DNA of 64,000 nt from Caprella mutica (Eukaryota; Arthropoda; Malacostraca; Amphipoda; Caprellidae): positions 1 to 64,000 of the forward strand of contig CANNZV010001171.1 of the NCBI GenBank assembly GCA_947561585.1. Direction: 5' to 3'. How positions within the stretch are numbered: position 1 is the first letter of the stretch; the number at the start of each line of letters is the position of its first letter. Made by a program: the position numbers and the translations under genes. Shown piece after piece: positions 32,471 through 47,700 of the stretch. Under the pieces are notes generated by a model that did not search any database, had not been told where the DNA came from, and saw only the letters and a list, made by a program, of their open reading frames with translations.

Positions 32471-32818
32471 AGAGGGTAGAATATGATACAGCAGCAGAAA
32501 GAGGGTAGAATATGATACAGCAGAAAAAAGAAGGTAAGAATATGATACAGCAGAATAAAGAAGGTAAGAATATGATACAGCAGCAGAAAGAGGGTAGAAT
32601 ATGATACAGCAGCAGAAAGAGGGTAGAATATGATACAGCAGCAGAAAGAGGGTATAATATGATACAGCAGAAGAAAGAGGGTATAATATGATACAGCAGA
32701 AGAAAGAGGGTAGAATATGATACAGCAGCAGAAAGAGGGTAGAATATGATACAGCAGCAGAAAGAGGGTAGAATATGATACAGCTGCAGAAAGAGGGTAG
32801 GATATGATACAGCAGCAG
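32471..32818. repeat. 29-bp minisatellite
   Basis: About 12 copies of a 29-bp unit reading AGAGGGTAGAATATGATACA then GCAGCAGAA, with variants (GGTATAATATG, AGAAGGTAAGAATATG, CAGCAGAAG). It creates a repetitive minus-strand frame that I treat as an artefact. Confidence 0.93.
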
Positions 32819-33385
32819 GTTTAGTGTTTCAGAGGGAATTTTCCAGGTAAGACACACACCAAAGCGTGAATAGGAAGCTAATTAACTTCATAATTTTCCC
32901 TGAAATCATACCACGTTTGCTAACTATACTTTTGATGATAAACGGCGGGGCTAGAGCAACGTAATTGGACGTCAGTGTGTGTCTTTGAAGTGATTAGACG
33001 CTTAGCAATGGATCTTATCAAAGTCTACCAATAATTATAAGCTGTTTATAAATTATAATCACAGATAAATGGCTTCCGATTGATGATTATAATCAGTGAT
33101 AAAAAGATTATCTATAGCTAGTATGATAAATGATGACAATCAGTTTTTCACCTTTAATCTACTAAATTTATTTTAAAAACGATTCGCGAACATATGCTTA
33201 TCTGATAGTTTTTAACTAATAATATGTTTTGCTACTTAAACCATTGATGTGTGGTGATAAATATTAACTTTTCTATGTTATATATCAAACCAGTTTTTTT
33301 TTAATCTAAAAGGTCATAATTTCAAATCTCATTATATATAAAATCTAAAACTCTTACAATGTAGATAGTCAGTGTAGGCGGATGC
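32819..33385. other. AT-rich spacer, nothing recognised
   Basis: No supported feature. Confidence 0.45.
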
Positions 33386-33414
33386 ACAACAACAACAACA
33401 ACAACAACAACAAC
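33386..33414. repeat. (AAC)n microsatellite
   Basis: About nine to ten perfect CAA/AAC repeats. Confidence 0.95.
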
Positions 33415-34177
33415 ATACTATCAGGTTACAACAACCACACATACAGTAAATTAACCTCATTGCAGTCATAAAGAAATGATATAATTTAATACACCTAAAG
33501 ATTTATTATGAGACTCAATTTTCCAAGAACTAAATTACTGAAATACCTAAAATGCTCCAAATAATTCCTAATCTTGAAATCCTATTTATTATCACTCTTT
33601 CTTTGATATCATAGACTTCAAAATACTGTTCCTATAATAACTATCAGTTTAGTGTTTTTTCTAATTGGAACATTTCAATGTCAGTGAAGGCACTGATGGT
33701 TAAAAACTTGAAAGTATAAATAATAGATGAACACTGTAAACGTGGGAGGAATATTTACTCCCCAGGGATCGCACCAAAGAGAGATCATGTGCTGGATTTA
33801 GAGGAACAAAACAAACTCATATCAAAGAAAACCGACAGATGGATATTTTCTTGAAAGCTTTTAAAACTAATAATGTTAAAGCGGACGATATTACTAATAG
33901 TTTATATATAGTCTATTTAGTGTCATATTAGGTAAGTGATCTCCCTACCATTCAGACCCTTTAATCACGATTTATTGAATCTAGTCGAAAGTAAAGGATC
34001 AAATTAACAATAGACTCTTTACTAACAAATGTTAGATAATACCTTTACTCTATTTGTTTTTTCAATATTTGGATTACAATTTTTAGAATTAAATTTGATC
34101 AATAGATAAATAAAAGTCAACTTTATAGCTTCATTATACCTCCTCTATAATTAAAAGTAACGAAGTCTCAGTATATT
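33415..34177. other. AT-rich spacer, nothing recognised
   Basis: No supported feature. Confidence 0.45.
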
Positions 34178-34292
34178 GCATATAGCATATATAATATATA
34201 TATATTGTATATAGCATATATAATATATATATATATATATATTGTATATAGCATATATAATATATATATATTGTATATAGCATATATAATAA
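34178..34292. repeat. (TA)n-based tandem repeat
   Basis: Four copies of TATTGTATATAGCATATA followed by ATATATA stretches of variable length (units of about 30-45 bp). Prone to slippage and likely to form cruciforms. Confidence 0.85.
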
Positions 34293-34392
34293 TACATATT
34301 GTATCATGTCTGCAGTCGAAAAGGAGAATTGACGTAATTGGTACTTCAAACAATCTTCAGATTGCCAAACTTACTAAAATGAATGTCCAGTC

Positions 34393-34957
34393 CTTGTGTA
34401 CTTGCAGGCAGTATTGTGTACTTGCAGGCAATATTGTGTACTTGCAGGCAATATTGTGTTCTTGGAGGCAGTATTGTGTACTTGAAGGCAATATTGTGTA
34501 CTTGAAGGCAGTATTGTGTACTTGAAGGCAGTATTGTGTACTTGCAGGCAATATTGTGTACTTGAAGGCAGTATTGTGTACTTGCAGGCAATATTGTGTA
34601 CTTGAAGGCAACATTGTGTTCTTGGAGGCAGTATTGTGTTCTTGGAGGCAGTATTGTGTACTTGCAGGCAATATTGTGTACTTGCAGGCAATATTGTGTA
34701 CTTGAAGGCAAAATTGTGTACTTGGAGACAGTATTGTAAACTTGAAGGCAATATTGTGTACTTGCAGGCAATATTGTGTTCTTGGAGGCAGTATTGTGTA
34801 CTTGCAGGCAATATTGTGTACTTGAAGGCAATATTGTGTACTTGAAGGCAATATTGTGTACTTGAAGGCAATATTGTGTACTTGCAGACAGTATTGTGCA
34901 CTTGAAGGCAATATTGTGTACTTGCAGACAGTATTGTGTACTTGAAGACAATATTGT
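34393..34957. repeat. 20-bp minisatellite
   Basis: About 28 perfect-length copies of CTTGCAGGCAATATTGTGTA, with recurrent variants (TTGAAGGCA, TTGGAGGCAG, GTATTGTG). Register is kept throughout. The unit is readable in all three minus-strand frames, which yields three overlapping frames of nearly 200 codons; these are repeat artefacts. Confidence 0.95.
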
Positions 34958-35760
34958 TATTGAAATATTTCACTTACAATATTGTAATTAATAATATATT
35001 TTATCTATATATAATAATCATAATCATTCATGACGCACCATACATTTTTTTCTGATTGGGGTATATAGTTTCAAATATTATTATGTAAGCAATGAGTTAA
35101 CGTTATTTCTATTCAATAGGTTTCAGAATCATAAAATGAAACAAGTTTTACTATGAAGTAAAATATTTGAGAGTTAAAGGGGAGTGAACTGAAGTAAAAT
35201 ATCGGCACTTTTTGTCAAAAATGTTGGTGCAATATAGTATTTATATTTACTTGATAGAATTAATTCGTCCAAGATATTAGAAGCAATCAGATAAAAGTGT
35301 ATATCATAATATGCATGTAATTCTGAATTTCACCGCATCTGCAGCAATGGCACTGCGGTCTATCTCTTTGTTTACATTATCACCTGCCTATAAACAAAAT
35401 TTAAACAATATAATTAGCTAAAGCCTGGATATGTATACCTAATTGATTAGGATTAATTATTTAGAGTAAAATAAAGATAAATATTTAATCTGAAGAAAGT
35501 TAGGTTGATTTAAATTTTTCATTTAATTCATTTTATTATTTTTTCTTATTAGGAATAATTTCCTAAATTAAAGCTTTATTTTAGACTTTTTTCCTTTTTT
35601 CTAAGAATATCGCAAAGGAAATATAATGTTGAGACAATAGAAAAGTAAATATGGGAATCTCCTACAATCTTCTATGGCCCCACCATAACATTTTCTCTGT
35701 TGCCAACTCTAAATACTTTTAATAAGAAGTTTGCAATTGTTTCGATCTAAAATGTTGTAC
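34958..35760. other. AT-rich spacer, nothing recognised
   Basis: No supported feature between the 20-bp array and the large satellite. Confidence 0.45.
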
Positions 35761-38700
35761 CGATGTTGAATGATGTTAATAACAATAGTTAATAATGTTA
35801 ATAACAATAGTGAATGATGTTAATAACAATAGTGAATGATGTTAATAACAATAGTGAATAATGTTAATAACAAAAGTGAATGATGTTAATAACAATAGTG
35901 AATAATGTTAATAACAAAAGTGAATGATGTTAATAACAATAGTGAATGATATTTATAAAAATAGTGAATGATGTTAATAACAATAGTGAATGATGTTAAT
36001 AACAATAGTGAATAATGTTAATAATAATAGTGAATGATGTTACTAACAATAGTGAATGATGTTAATAACAATAGTGAATAATGTTGATAACAATAGTGAA
36101 TGATGTTAATAACAATAGTGAATGATGTTTATAACAATAGTGAATGATGTTAATAACAATAGTGAATGATGTTAATAACAATAGTGAATAATGTTAATAA
36201 CAAAAGTGAATGATGTTAATAACAATAGTGAATAATGTTAATAACAAAAGTGAATGATGTTAATAACAATAGTGAATGATATTTATAAAAATAGTGAATG
36301 ATGTTAATAACAATAGTGAATGATGTTAATAACAATAGTGAATAATGTTAATAATAATAGTGAATGATGTTACTAACAATAGTGAATGATGTTAATAACA
36401 ATAGTGAATAATGTTGATAACAATAGTGAATGATGTTAATAACAATAGTGAATGATGTTTATAACAATAGTGAATGATGTTAATAACAATAGTGAATGAT
36501 GTTTATAACAATAGTGAATGATGTTTATAACAATAGTGAATGATGTTAATAACAATAGTGAATGATGTTTATAACAATAGTGAATGATGTTTATAACAAT
36601 AGTGAATGATGTTTATAACAATAGTGAATGATTTTAATAACAATAGTGAATGATTTTAATAACAATAGTGAATAATGTTAATAATAATAGTGAATGATGT
36701 TACTAACAATAGTGAATGATGTTAATAACAATAGTGAATGATGTTAATAACAATAGTGAATAATGTTAATAACAAAAGTGAATGATGTTAATAACAATAG
36801 TGAATAATGTTAATAACAAAAGTGAATGATGTTAATAACAATAGTGAATGATATTTATAAAAATAGTGAATGATGTTAATAACAATAGTGAATGATGTTA
36901 ATAACAATAGTGAATAATGTTAATAACAAAAGTGAATGATGTTAATAACAATAGTGAATAATGTTAATAACAAAAGTGAATGATGTTAATAACAATAGTG
37001 AATGATATTTATAAAAATAGTGAATGATGTTAATAACAATAGTGAATGATGTTAATAACAATAGTGAATAATGTTAATAATAATAGTGAATGATGTTACT
37101 AACAATAGTGAATGATGTTAATAACAATAGTGAATAATGTTGATAACAATAGTGAATGATGTTAATAACAATAGTGAATGATGTTTATAACAATAGTGAA
37201 TGATGTTAATAACAATAGTGAATGATGTTTATAACAATAGTGAATGATGTTTATAACAATAGTGAATGATGTTAATAACAATAGTGAATGATGTTTATAA
37301 CAATAGTGAATGATGTTTATAACAATAGTGAATGATGTTTATAACAATAGTGAATGATTTTAATAACAATAGTGAATGATTTTAATAACAATAGTGAATA
37401 ATGTTAATAATAATAGTGAATGATGTTACTAACAATAGTGAATGATGTTAATAACAATAGTGAATGATGTTAATAACAATAGTGAATAATGTTAATAACA
37501 AAAGTGAATGATGTTAATAACAATAGTGAATAATGTTAATAACAAAAGTGAATGATGTTAATAACAATAGTGAATGATATTTATAAAAATAGTGAATGAT
37601 GTTAATAACAATAGTGAATGATGTTAATAACAATAGTGAATAATGTTAATAATAATAGTGAATGATGTTACTAACAATAGTGAATGATGTTAATAACAAT
37701 AGTGAATAATGTTGATAACAATAGTGAATGATGTTAATAACAATAGTGAATGATGTTTATAACAATAGTGAATGATGTTAATAACAATAGTGAATGATGT
37801 TTATAACAATAGTGAAGGATTTTAATAACAATAGTGAATGATTTTAATAACAATAGTGAATGATGTTAATAACAATAGTGAATGATGTTAATAACAATAG
37901 TGAATAATGTTAATAACAATAGTGATTAATGTTACTAACAATAGTGAATGATGTTAATAACAATAGTGAATGATGTTAATAACAATAGTGAATAATGTTA
38001 ATAAGTATAGTGAATGATGTTAATAACAATAGTGAATGATGTTTATAACAATAGTGAATAATGTTAATAACAAAAGTGAATGATGTTAATAACAATAGTG
38101 AATGATGTTAATAACAATAGTGAATGATGTTAATAACAATAGTGAATAATGTTAATAACAATAGTGAATGATGTAACTAACAATAGTGAATGATGTTAAT
38201 AACAATAGTGAATAATGTTAATAACAATAGGGAATGATGTTAATAACAATAGTGAATGATGTTAATAACAATAGTGAATGATGTTAATAACAATAGTGAA
38301 TGATGTTTATAACAATAGTGAATGATGTTAATAACAATAGTGAATGATGTTTATAACAATAGTGAATGATGTTTATAACAATAGTGAATGATGTTAATAA
38401 CAATAGTGAATGATGTTTATAACAATAGTGAATGATGTTTATAACAATAGTGAATGATGTTTATAACAATAGTGAATGATTTTAATAACAATAGTGAATG
38501 ATTTTAATAACAATAGTGAATAATGTTAATAATAATAGTGAATGATGTTACTAACAATAGTGAATGATGTTAATAACAATAGTGAATGATGTTAATAACA
38601 ATAGTGAATAATGTTAATAACAAAAGTGAATGATGTTAATAACAATAGTGAATAATGTTAATAACAAAAGTGAATGATGTTAATAACAATAGTGAATGAT

Positions 38701-41700
38701 ATTTATAAAAATAGTGAATGATGTTAATAACAATAGTGAATGATGTTAATAACAATAGTGAATAATGTTAATAACAAAAGTGAATGATGTTAATAACAAT
38801 AGTGAATAATGTCAATAACAAAAGTGAATGATGTTAATAACAATAGTGAATGATATTTATAAAAATAGTGAATGATGTTAATAACAATAGTGAATGATGT
38901 TAATAACAATAGTGAATAATGTTAATAATAATAGTGAATGATGTTACTAACAATAGTGAATGATGTTAATAACAATAGTGAATAATGTTGATAACAATAG
39001 TGAATGATGTTAATAACAATAGTGAATGATGTTTATAACAATAGTGAATGATGTTAATAACAATAGTGAATGATGTTTATAACAATAGTGAATGATGTTT
39101 ATAACAATAGTGAATGATGTTAATAACAATAGTGAATGATGTTTATAACAATAGTGAATGATGTTTATAACAATAGTGAATGATGTTTATAACAATAGTG
39201 AATGATTTTAATAACAATAGTGAATGATTTTAATAACAATAGTGAATAATGTTAATAATAATAGTGAATGATGTTACTAACAATAGTGAATGATGTTAAT
39301 AACAATAGTGAATGATGTTAATAACAATAGTGAATAATGTTAATAACAAAAGTGAATGATGTTAATAACAATAGTGAATAATGTTAATAACAAAAGTGAA
39401 TGATGTTAATAACAATAGTGAATGATATTTATAAAAATAGTGAATGATGTTAATAACAATAGTGAATGATGTTAATAACAATAGTGAATAATGTTAATAA
39501 TAATAGTGAATGATGTTACTAACAATAGTGAATGATGTTAATAACAATAGTGAATAATGTTGATAACAATAGTGAATGATGTTAATAACAATAGTGAATG
39601 ATGTTTATAACAATAGTGAATGATGTTAATAACAATAGTGAATGATGTTTATAACAATAGTGAATGATTTTAATAACAATAGTGAATGATTTTAATAACA
39701 ATAGTGAATGATGTTAATAACAATAGTGAATGATGTTAATAACAATAGTGAATAATGTTAATAACAATAGTGATTAATGTTACTAACAATAGTGAATGAT
39801 GTTAATAACAATAGTGAATGATGTTAATAACAATAGTGAATAATGTTAATAAGTATAGTGAATGATGTTAATAACAATAGTGAATGATGTTTATAACAAT
39901 AGTGAATAATGTTAATAACAAAAGTGAATGATGTTAATAACAATAGTGAATGATATTTATAACAATAGTGAATGATGTTAATAACAATAGTGAATGATGT
40001 TAATAACAATAGTGAATAATGTTAATAACAATAGTGAATGATGTAACTAACAATAGTGAATGATGTTAATAACAATAGTGAATAATGTTAATAACAATAG
40101 GGAATGATGTTAATAACAATAGTGAATGATGTTAATAACAATAGTGAATGATATTTATAACAATAGTGAATGATGTTAATAACAATAGTGAATAATGTTA
40201 ATAACAAAAGTGAATGATGTTAATAACAATAGTGAATAATGTTAATAACAAAAGTGAATGATGTTAATAACAATAGTGAATGATATTTATAAAAATAGTG
40301 AATGATGTTAATAACAATAGTGAATGATGTTAATAACAATAGTGAATAATGTTAATAATAATAGTGAATGATGTTACTAACAATAGTGAATGATGTTAAT
40401 AACAATAGTGAATAATGTTGATAACAATAGTGAATGATGTTAATAACAATAGTGAATGAAGTTTATAACAATAGTGAATGATGTTAATAACAATAGTGAA
40501 TGATGTTTATAACAATAGTGAATGATGTTTATAACAATAGTGAATGATGTTAATAACAATAGTGAATGATGTTTATAACAATAGTGAATGATGTTTATAA
40601 CAATAGTGAATGATGTTTATAACAATAGTGAATGATTTTAATAACAATAGTGAATGATTTTAATAACAATAGTGAATAATGTTAATAATAATAGTGAATG
40701 ATGTTACTAACAATAGTGAATGATGTTAATAACAATAGTGAATGATGTTAATAACAATAGTGAATAATGTTAATAACAAAAGTGAATGATGTTAATAACA
40801 ATAGTGAATAATGTTAATAACAAAAGTGAATGATGTTAATAACAATAGTGAATGATATTTATAAAAATAGTGAATGATGTTAATAACAATAGTGAATGAT
40901 GTTAATAACAATAGTGAATAATGTTAATAATAATAGTGAATGATGTTACTAACAATAGTGAATGATGTTAATAACAATAGTGAATAATGTTGATAACAAT
41001 AGTGAATGATGTTAATAACAATAGTGAATGATGTTTATAACAATAGTGAATGATGTTAATAACAATAGTGAATGATGTTTATAACAATAGTGAATGATTT
41101 TAATAACAATAGTGAATGATTTTAATAACAATAGTGAATGATGTTAATAACAATAGTGAATGATGTTAATAACAATAGTGAATAATGTTAATAACAATAG
41201 TGATTAATGTTACTAACAATAGTGAATGATGTTAATAACAATAGTGAATGATGTTAATAACAATAGTGAATAATGTTAATAAGTATAGTGAATGATGTTA
41301 ATAACAATAGTGAATGATGTTTATAACAATAGTGAATAATGTTAATAACAAAAGTGAATGATGTTAATAACAATAGTGAATGATATTTATAACAATAGTG
41401 AATGATGTTAATAACAATAGTGAATGATGTTAATAACAATAGTGAATAATGTTAATAACAATAGTGAATGATGTAACTAACAATAGTGAATGATGTTAAT
41501 AACAATAGTGAATAATGTTAATAACAATAGGGAATGATGTTAATAACAATAGTGAATGATGTTAATAACAATAGTGAATGATATTTATAACAATAGTGAA
41601 TGATGTTAATAACAATAGTGAATAATGTTAATAACAATAGTGAATGATTTTAATAACAATAGTGAATGATGTTAATAACAATAGTGAATAATGTTAATAA

Positions 41701-44700
41701 CAATAGTGAATGATGATAATAACAATAGTGATTAATGTTACTAGCAATAGTGAATGATGTTTATAACAATAGTGAATAATGTTAATAACAAAAGTGAATG
41801 ATGTTAATAACAATAGTGAATGATATTTATAACAATAGTGAATGATGTTTATAACAATAGTGAATGATGTTAATAACAATAGTGAATGATGTTAATAACA
41901 ATAGTGAATGATGTTTATAACAATAGTGAATGATTTTAATAACAATAGTGAATGATGTTAATAACAATAGTGAATGATGTTAATAACAATAGTGAATGAT
42001 GTTAATAACAATAGTGATTAATGTTACTAACAATAGTGAATGATGTTTATAACAATAGTGAATAATGTTAATAACAATAGTGAATGATGTTAATAACAAT
42101 AGTGAATGATGTTAATAACAATAGTGAATGATGTTTATAACAATAGTGAATGATGTTTATAACAATAGTGAATGATGTTAATAACAATAGTGAATGATGT
42201 TTATAACAATAGTGAATGATGTTTATAACAATAGTGAATGATGTTAATAACAAAAGTTAATGATGTTAATAACAATAGTGAATGATGTTAATAATAATAG
42301 TGAATGATGTTACTAACAATAGTGAATGATGTTAATAACAATAGTGAATGATGTTAATAACAATAGTGAATAATGTTAATAACAAAAGTGAATGATGTTA
42401 ATAACAATAGTGAATAATGTTAATAACAAAAGTGAATGATGTTAATAACAATAGTGAATGATATTTATAAAAATAGTGAATGATGTTAATAACAATAGTG
42501 AATGATGTTAATAACAATAGTGAATAATGTTAATAACAAAAGTGAATGATGTTAATAACAATAGTGAATAATGTTAATAACAAAAGTGAATGATGTTAAT
42601 AACAATAGTGAATGATATTTATAAAAATAGTGAATGATGTTAATAACAATAGTGAATGATGTTAATAACAATAGTGAATAATGTTAATAATAATAGTGAA
42701 TGATGTTACTAACAATAGTGAATGATGTTAATAACAATAGTGAATAATGTTGATAACAATAGTGAATGATGTTAATAACAATAGTGAATGATGTTTATAA
42801 CAATAGTGAATGATGTTAATAACAATAGTGAATGATGTTTATAACAATAGTGAATGATGTTTATAACAATAGTGAATGATGTTAATAACAATAGTGAATG
42901 ATGTTTATAACAATAGTGAATGATGTTTATAACAATAGTGAATGATGTTTATAACAATAGTGAATGATTTTAATAACAATAGTGAATGATTTTAATAACA
43001 ATAGTGAATAATGTTAATAATAATAGTGAATGATGTTACTAACAATAGTGAATGATGTTAATAACAATAGTGAATGATGTTAATAACAATAGTGAATAAT
43101 GTTAATAACAAAAGTGAATGATGTTAATAACAATAGTGAATAATGTTAATAACAAAAGTGAATGATGTTAATAACAATAGTGAATGATATTTATAAAAAT
43201 AGTGAATGATGTTAATAACAATAGTGAATGATGTTAATAACAATAGTGAATAATGTTAATAATAATAGTGAATGATGTTACTAACAATAGTGAATGATGT
43301 TAATAACAATAGTGAATAATGTTGATAACAATAGTGAATGATGTTAATAACAATAGTGAATGATGTTTATAACAATAGTGAGTGATGTTAATAACAATAG
43401 TGAATGATGTTTATAACAATAGTGAATGATTTTAATAACAATAGTGAATGATTTTAATAACAATAGTGAATGATGTTAATAACAATAGTGAATGATGTTA
43501 ATAACAATAGTGAATAATGTTAATAACAATAGTGATTAATGTTACTAACAATAGTGAATGATGTTAATAACAATAGTGAATGATGTTAATAACAATAGTG
43601 AATAATGTTAATAAGTATAGTGAATGATGTTAATAACAATAGTGAATGATGTTTATAACAATAGTGAATAATGTTAATAACAAAAGTGAATGATGTTAAT
43701 AACAATAGTGAATGATATTTATAACAATAGTGAATGATGTTAATAACAATAGTGAATGATGTTAATAACAATAGTGAATAATGTTAATAACAATAGTGAA
43801 TGATGTAACTAACAATAGTGAATGATGTTAATAACAATAGTGAATAATGTTAATAACAATAGGGAATGATGTTAATAACAATAGTGAATGATGTTAATAA
43901 CAATAGTGAATGATATTTATAACAATAGTGAATGATGTTAATAACAATAGTGAATAATGTTAATAACAAAAGTGAATGATGTTAATAACAATAGTGAATA
44001 ATGTTAATAACAAAAGTGAATGATGTTAATAACAATAGTGAATGATATTTATAAAAATAGTGAATGATGTTAATAACAATAGTGAATGATGTTAATAACA
44101 ATAGTGAATAATGTTAATAATAATAGTGAATGATGTTACTAACAATAGTGAATGATGTTAATAACAATAGTGAATAATGTTGATAACAATAGTGAATGAT
44201 GTTAATAACAATAGTGAATGATGTTTATAACAATAGTGAATGATGTTAATAACAATAGTGAATGATGTTTATAACAATAGTGAATGATGTTTATAACAAT
44301 AGTGAATGATGTTAATAACAATAGTGAATGATGTTTATAACAATAGTGAATGATGTTTATAACAATAGTGAATGATGTTTATAACAATAGTGAATGATTT
44401 TAATAACAATAGTGAATGATTTTAATAACAATAGTGAATAATGTTAATAATAATAGTGAATGATGTTACTAACAATAGTGAATGATGTTAATAACAATAG
44501 TGAATGATGTTAATAACAATAGTGAATAATGTTAATAACAAAAGTGAATGATGTTAATAACAATAGTGAATAATGTTAATAACAAAAGTGAATGATGTTA
44601 ATAACAATAGTGAATGATATTTATAAAAATAGTGAATGATGTTAATAACAATAGTGAATGATGTTAATAACAATAGTGAATAATGTTAATAATAATAGTG

Positions 44701-47700
44701 AATGATGTTACTAACAATAGTGAATGATGTTAATAACAATAGTGAATAATGTTGATAACAATAGTGAATGATGTTAATAACAATAGTGAATGATGTTTAT
44801 AACAATAGTGAATGATGTTAATAACAATAGTGGATGATGTTTATAACAATAGTGAATGATTTTAATAACAATAGTGAATGATTTTAATAACAATAGTGAA
44901 TGATGTTAATAACAATAGTGAATGATGTTAATAACAATAGTGAATAATGTTAATAACAATAGTGATTAATGTTACTAACAATAGTGAATGATGTTAATAA
45001 CAATAGTGAATGATGTTAATAACAATAGTGAATAATGTTAATAAGTATAGTGAATGATGTTAATAACAATAGTGAATGATGTTTATAACAATAGTGAATA
45101 ATGTTAATAACAAAAGTGAATGATGTTAATAACAATAGTGAATGATATTTATAACAATAGTGAATGATGTTAATAACAATAGTGAATGATGTTAATAACA
45201 ATAGTGAATAATGTTAATAACAATAGTGAATGATGTAACTAACAATAGTGAATGATGTTAATAACAATAGTGAATAATGTTAATAACAATAGGGAATGAT
45301 GTTAATAACAATAGTGAATGATGTTAATAACAATAGTGAATGATATTTATAACAATAGTGAATGATGTTAATAACAATAGTGAATAATGTTAATAACAAT
45401 AGTGAATGATTTTAATAACAATAGTGAATGATGTTAATAACAATAGTGAATAATGTTAATAACAATAGTGAATGATGATAATAACAATAGTGATTAATGT
45501 TACTAGCAATAGTGAATGATGTTTATAACAATAGTGAATAATGTTAATAACAAAAGTGAATGATGTTAATAACAATAGTGAATGATATTTATAACAATAG
45601 TGAATGATGTTTATAACAATAGTGAATGATGTTAATAACAATAGTGAATGATGTTAATAACAATAGTGAATGATGTTTATAACAATAGTGAATGATTTTA
45701 TTAACAATAGTGAATGATGTTAATAACAATAGTGAATGATGTTAATAACAATAGTGAATGATGTTAATAACAAAAGTGAATGATGTTAATAACAATAGTG
45801 AATGATATTTATAACAATAGTGAATGATGTTTATAACAATAGTGAATGATGTTAATAACAATAGTGAATGATGTTAATAACAATAGTGAATGATGTTTAT
45901 AACAATAGTGAATGATTTTATTAACAATAGTGAATGATGTTAATAACAATAGTGAATGATGTTAATAACAATAGTGAATGATGTTAATAACAATAGTGAT
46001 TAATGTTACTAACAATAGTGAATGATGTTTATAACAATAGTGAATAATGTTAATAACAATAGTGAATGATGTTAATAACAATAGTGAATGATGTTAATAA
46101 CAATAGTGAATGATGTTTATAACAATAGTGAATGATGTTTATAACAATAGTGAATGATGTTAATAACAATAGTGAATGATGTTTATAACAATAGTGAATG
46201 ATGTTTATAACAATAGTGAATGATGTTAATAACAAAAGTTAATGATGTTAATAACAATAGTGAATGATGTTAATAACAATAGTGAATGATGTTTATAACA
46301 ATAGTGAATGATGTTTATAACAATAGTGAATGATTTTAATAACAATAGTGAATGATTTTAATAACAATAGTGAATAATGTTAATAATAATAGTGAATGAT
46401 GTTACTAACAATAGTGAATGATGTTAATAACAATAGTGAATAATGTTAATAACAATAGTGAATAATGTTAATAACAATAGTGAATGATGTTTATAACAAT
46501 AGTGAATAATGTTAATAACAAAAGTGAATGATGTTAATAACAATAGTGAATGATGTTAATAACAATAGTGAATGATGTTTATAACAATAGTGAATGATGT
46601 TTATAACAATAGTGAATGATGTTAATAACAATAGTGAATGATGTTTATAACAATAGTGAATGATGTTTATAACAATAGTGAATGATGTTAATAACAAAAG
46701 TGAATGATGTTAATAACAATAGTGAATGATGTTAATAACAATAGTGAATGATGTTTATAACAATAGTGAATGATGTTAATAACAATAGTGAATGATGTTT
46801 ATAACAATAGTGAATGATTTTAATAACAATAGTGAATGATTTTAATAACAATAGTGAATGATTTTAATAACAATAGTGAATGATGTTAATAACAATAGTG
46901 ATTAATGTTACTAACAATAGTGAATGATGTTAATAACAATAGTGAATGATGTTAATAACAATAGTGAATGATGTTTATAACAATAGTGAATGATGTTAAT
47001 AACAAAAGTGAATGATGTTAATAACAATAGTGAATGATATTTATAAAAATAGTGAATGATGTTAATAACAATAGTGAATGATGTTAATAACAATAGTGAA
47101 TAATGTTAATAATAATAGTGAATGATGTTACTAACAATAGTGAATGATGTTAATAACAATAGTGAATAATGTTGATAACAATAGTGAATGATGTTAATAA
47201 CAATAGTGAATGATGTTTATAACAATAGTGAATGATGTTAATAACAATAGTGAATGATGTTTATAACAATAGTGAATGATGTTTATAACAATAGTGAATG
47301 ATGTTAATAACAATAGTGAATGATGTTTATAACAATAGTGAATGATGTTTATAACAATAGTGAATGATGTTTATAACAATAGTGAATGATTTTAATAACA
47401 ATAGTGAATGATTTTAATAACAATAGTGAATAATGTTAATAATAATAGTGAATGATGTTACTAACAATAGTGAATGATGTTAATAACAATAGTGAATGAT
47501 GTTAATAACAATAGTGAATAATGTTAATAACAAAAGTGAATGATGTTAATAACAATAGTGAATAATGTTAATAACAAAAGTGAATGATGTTAATAACAAT
47601 AGTGAATGATATTTATAAAAATAGTGAATGATGTTAATAACAATAGTGAATGATGTTAATAACAATAGTGAATAATGTTAATAACAAAAGTGAATGATGT

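Noticed and set aside
34346..34973. Three overlapping frames of 184-201 codons on the minus strand
   Set aside because: All three frames of the 20-bp array are open because the unit has no stop on that strand; the peptide is a pure repeat.
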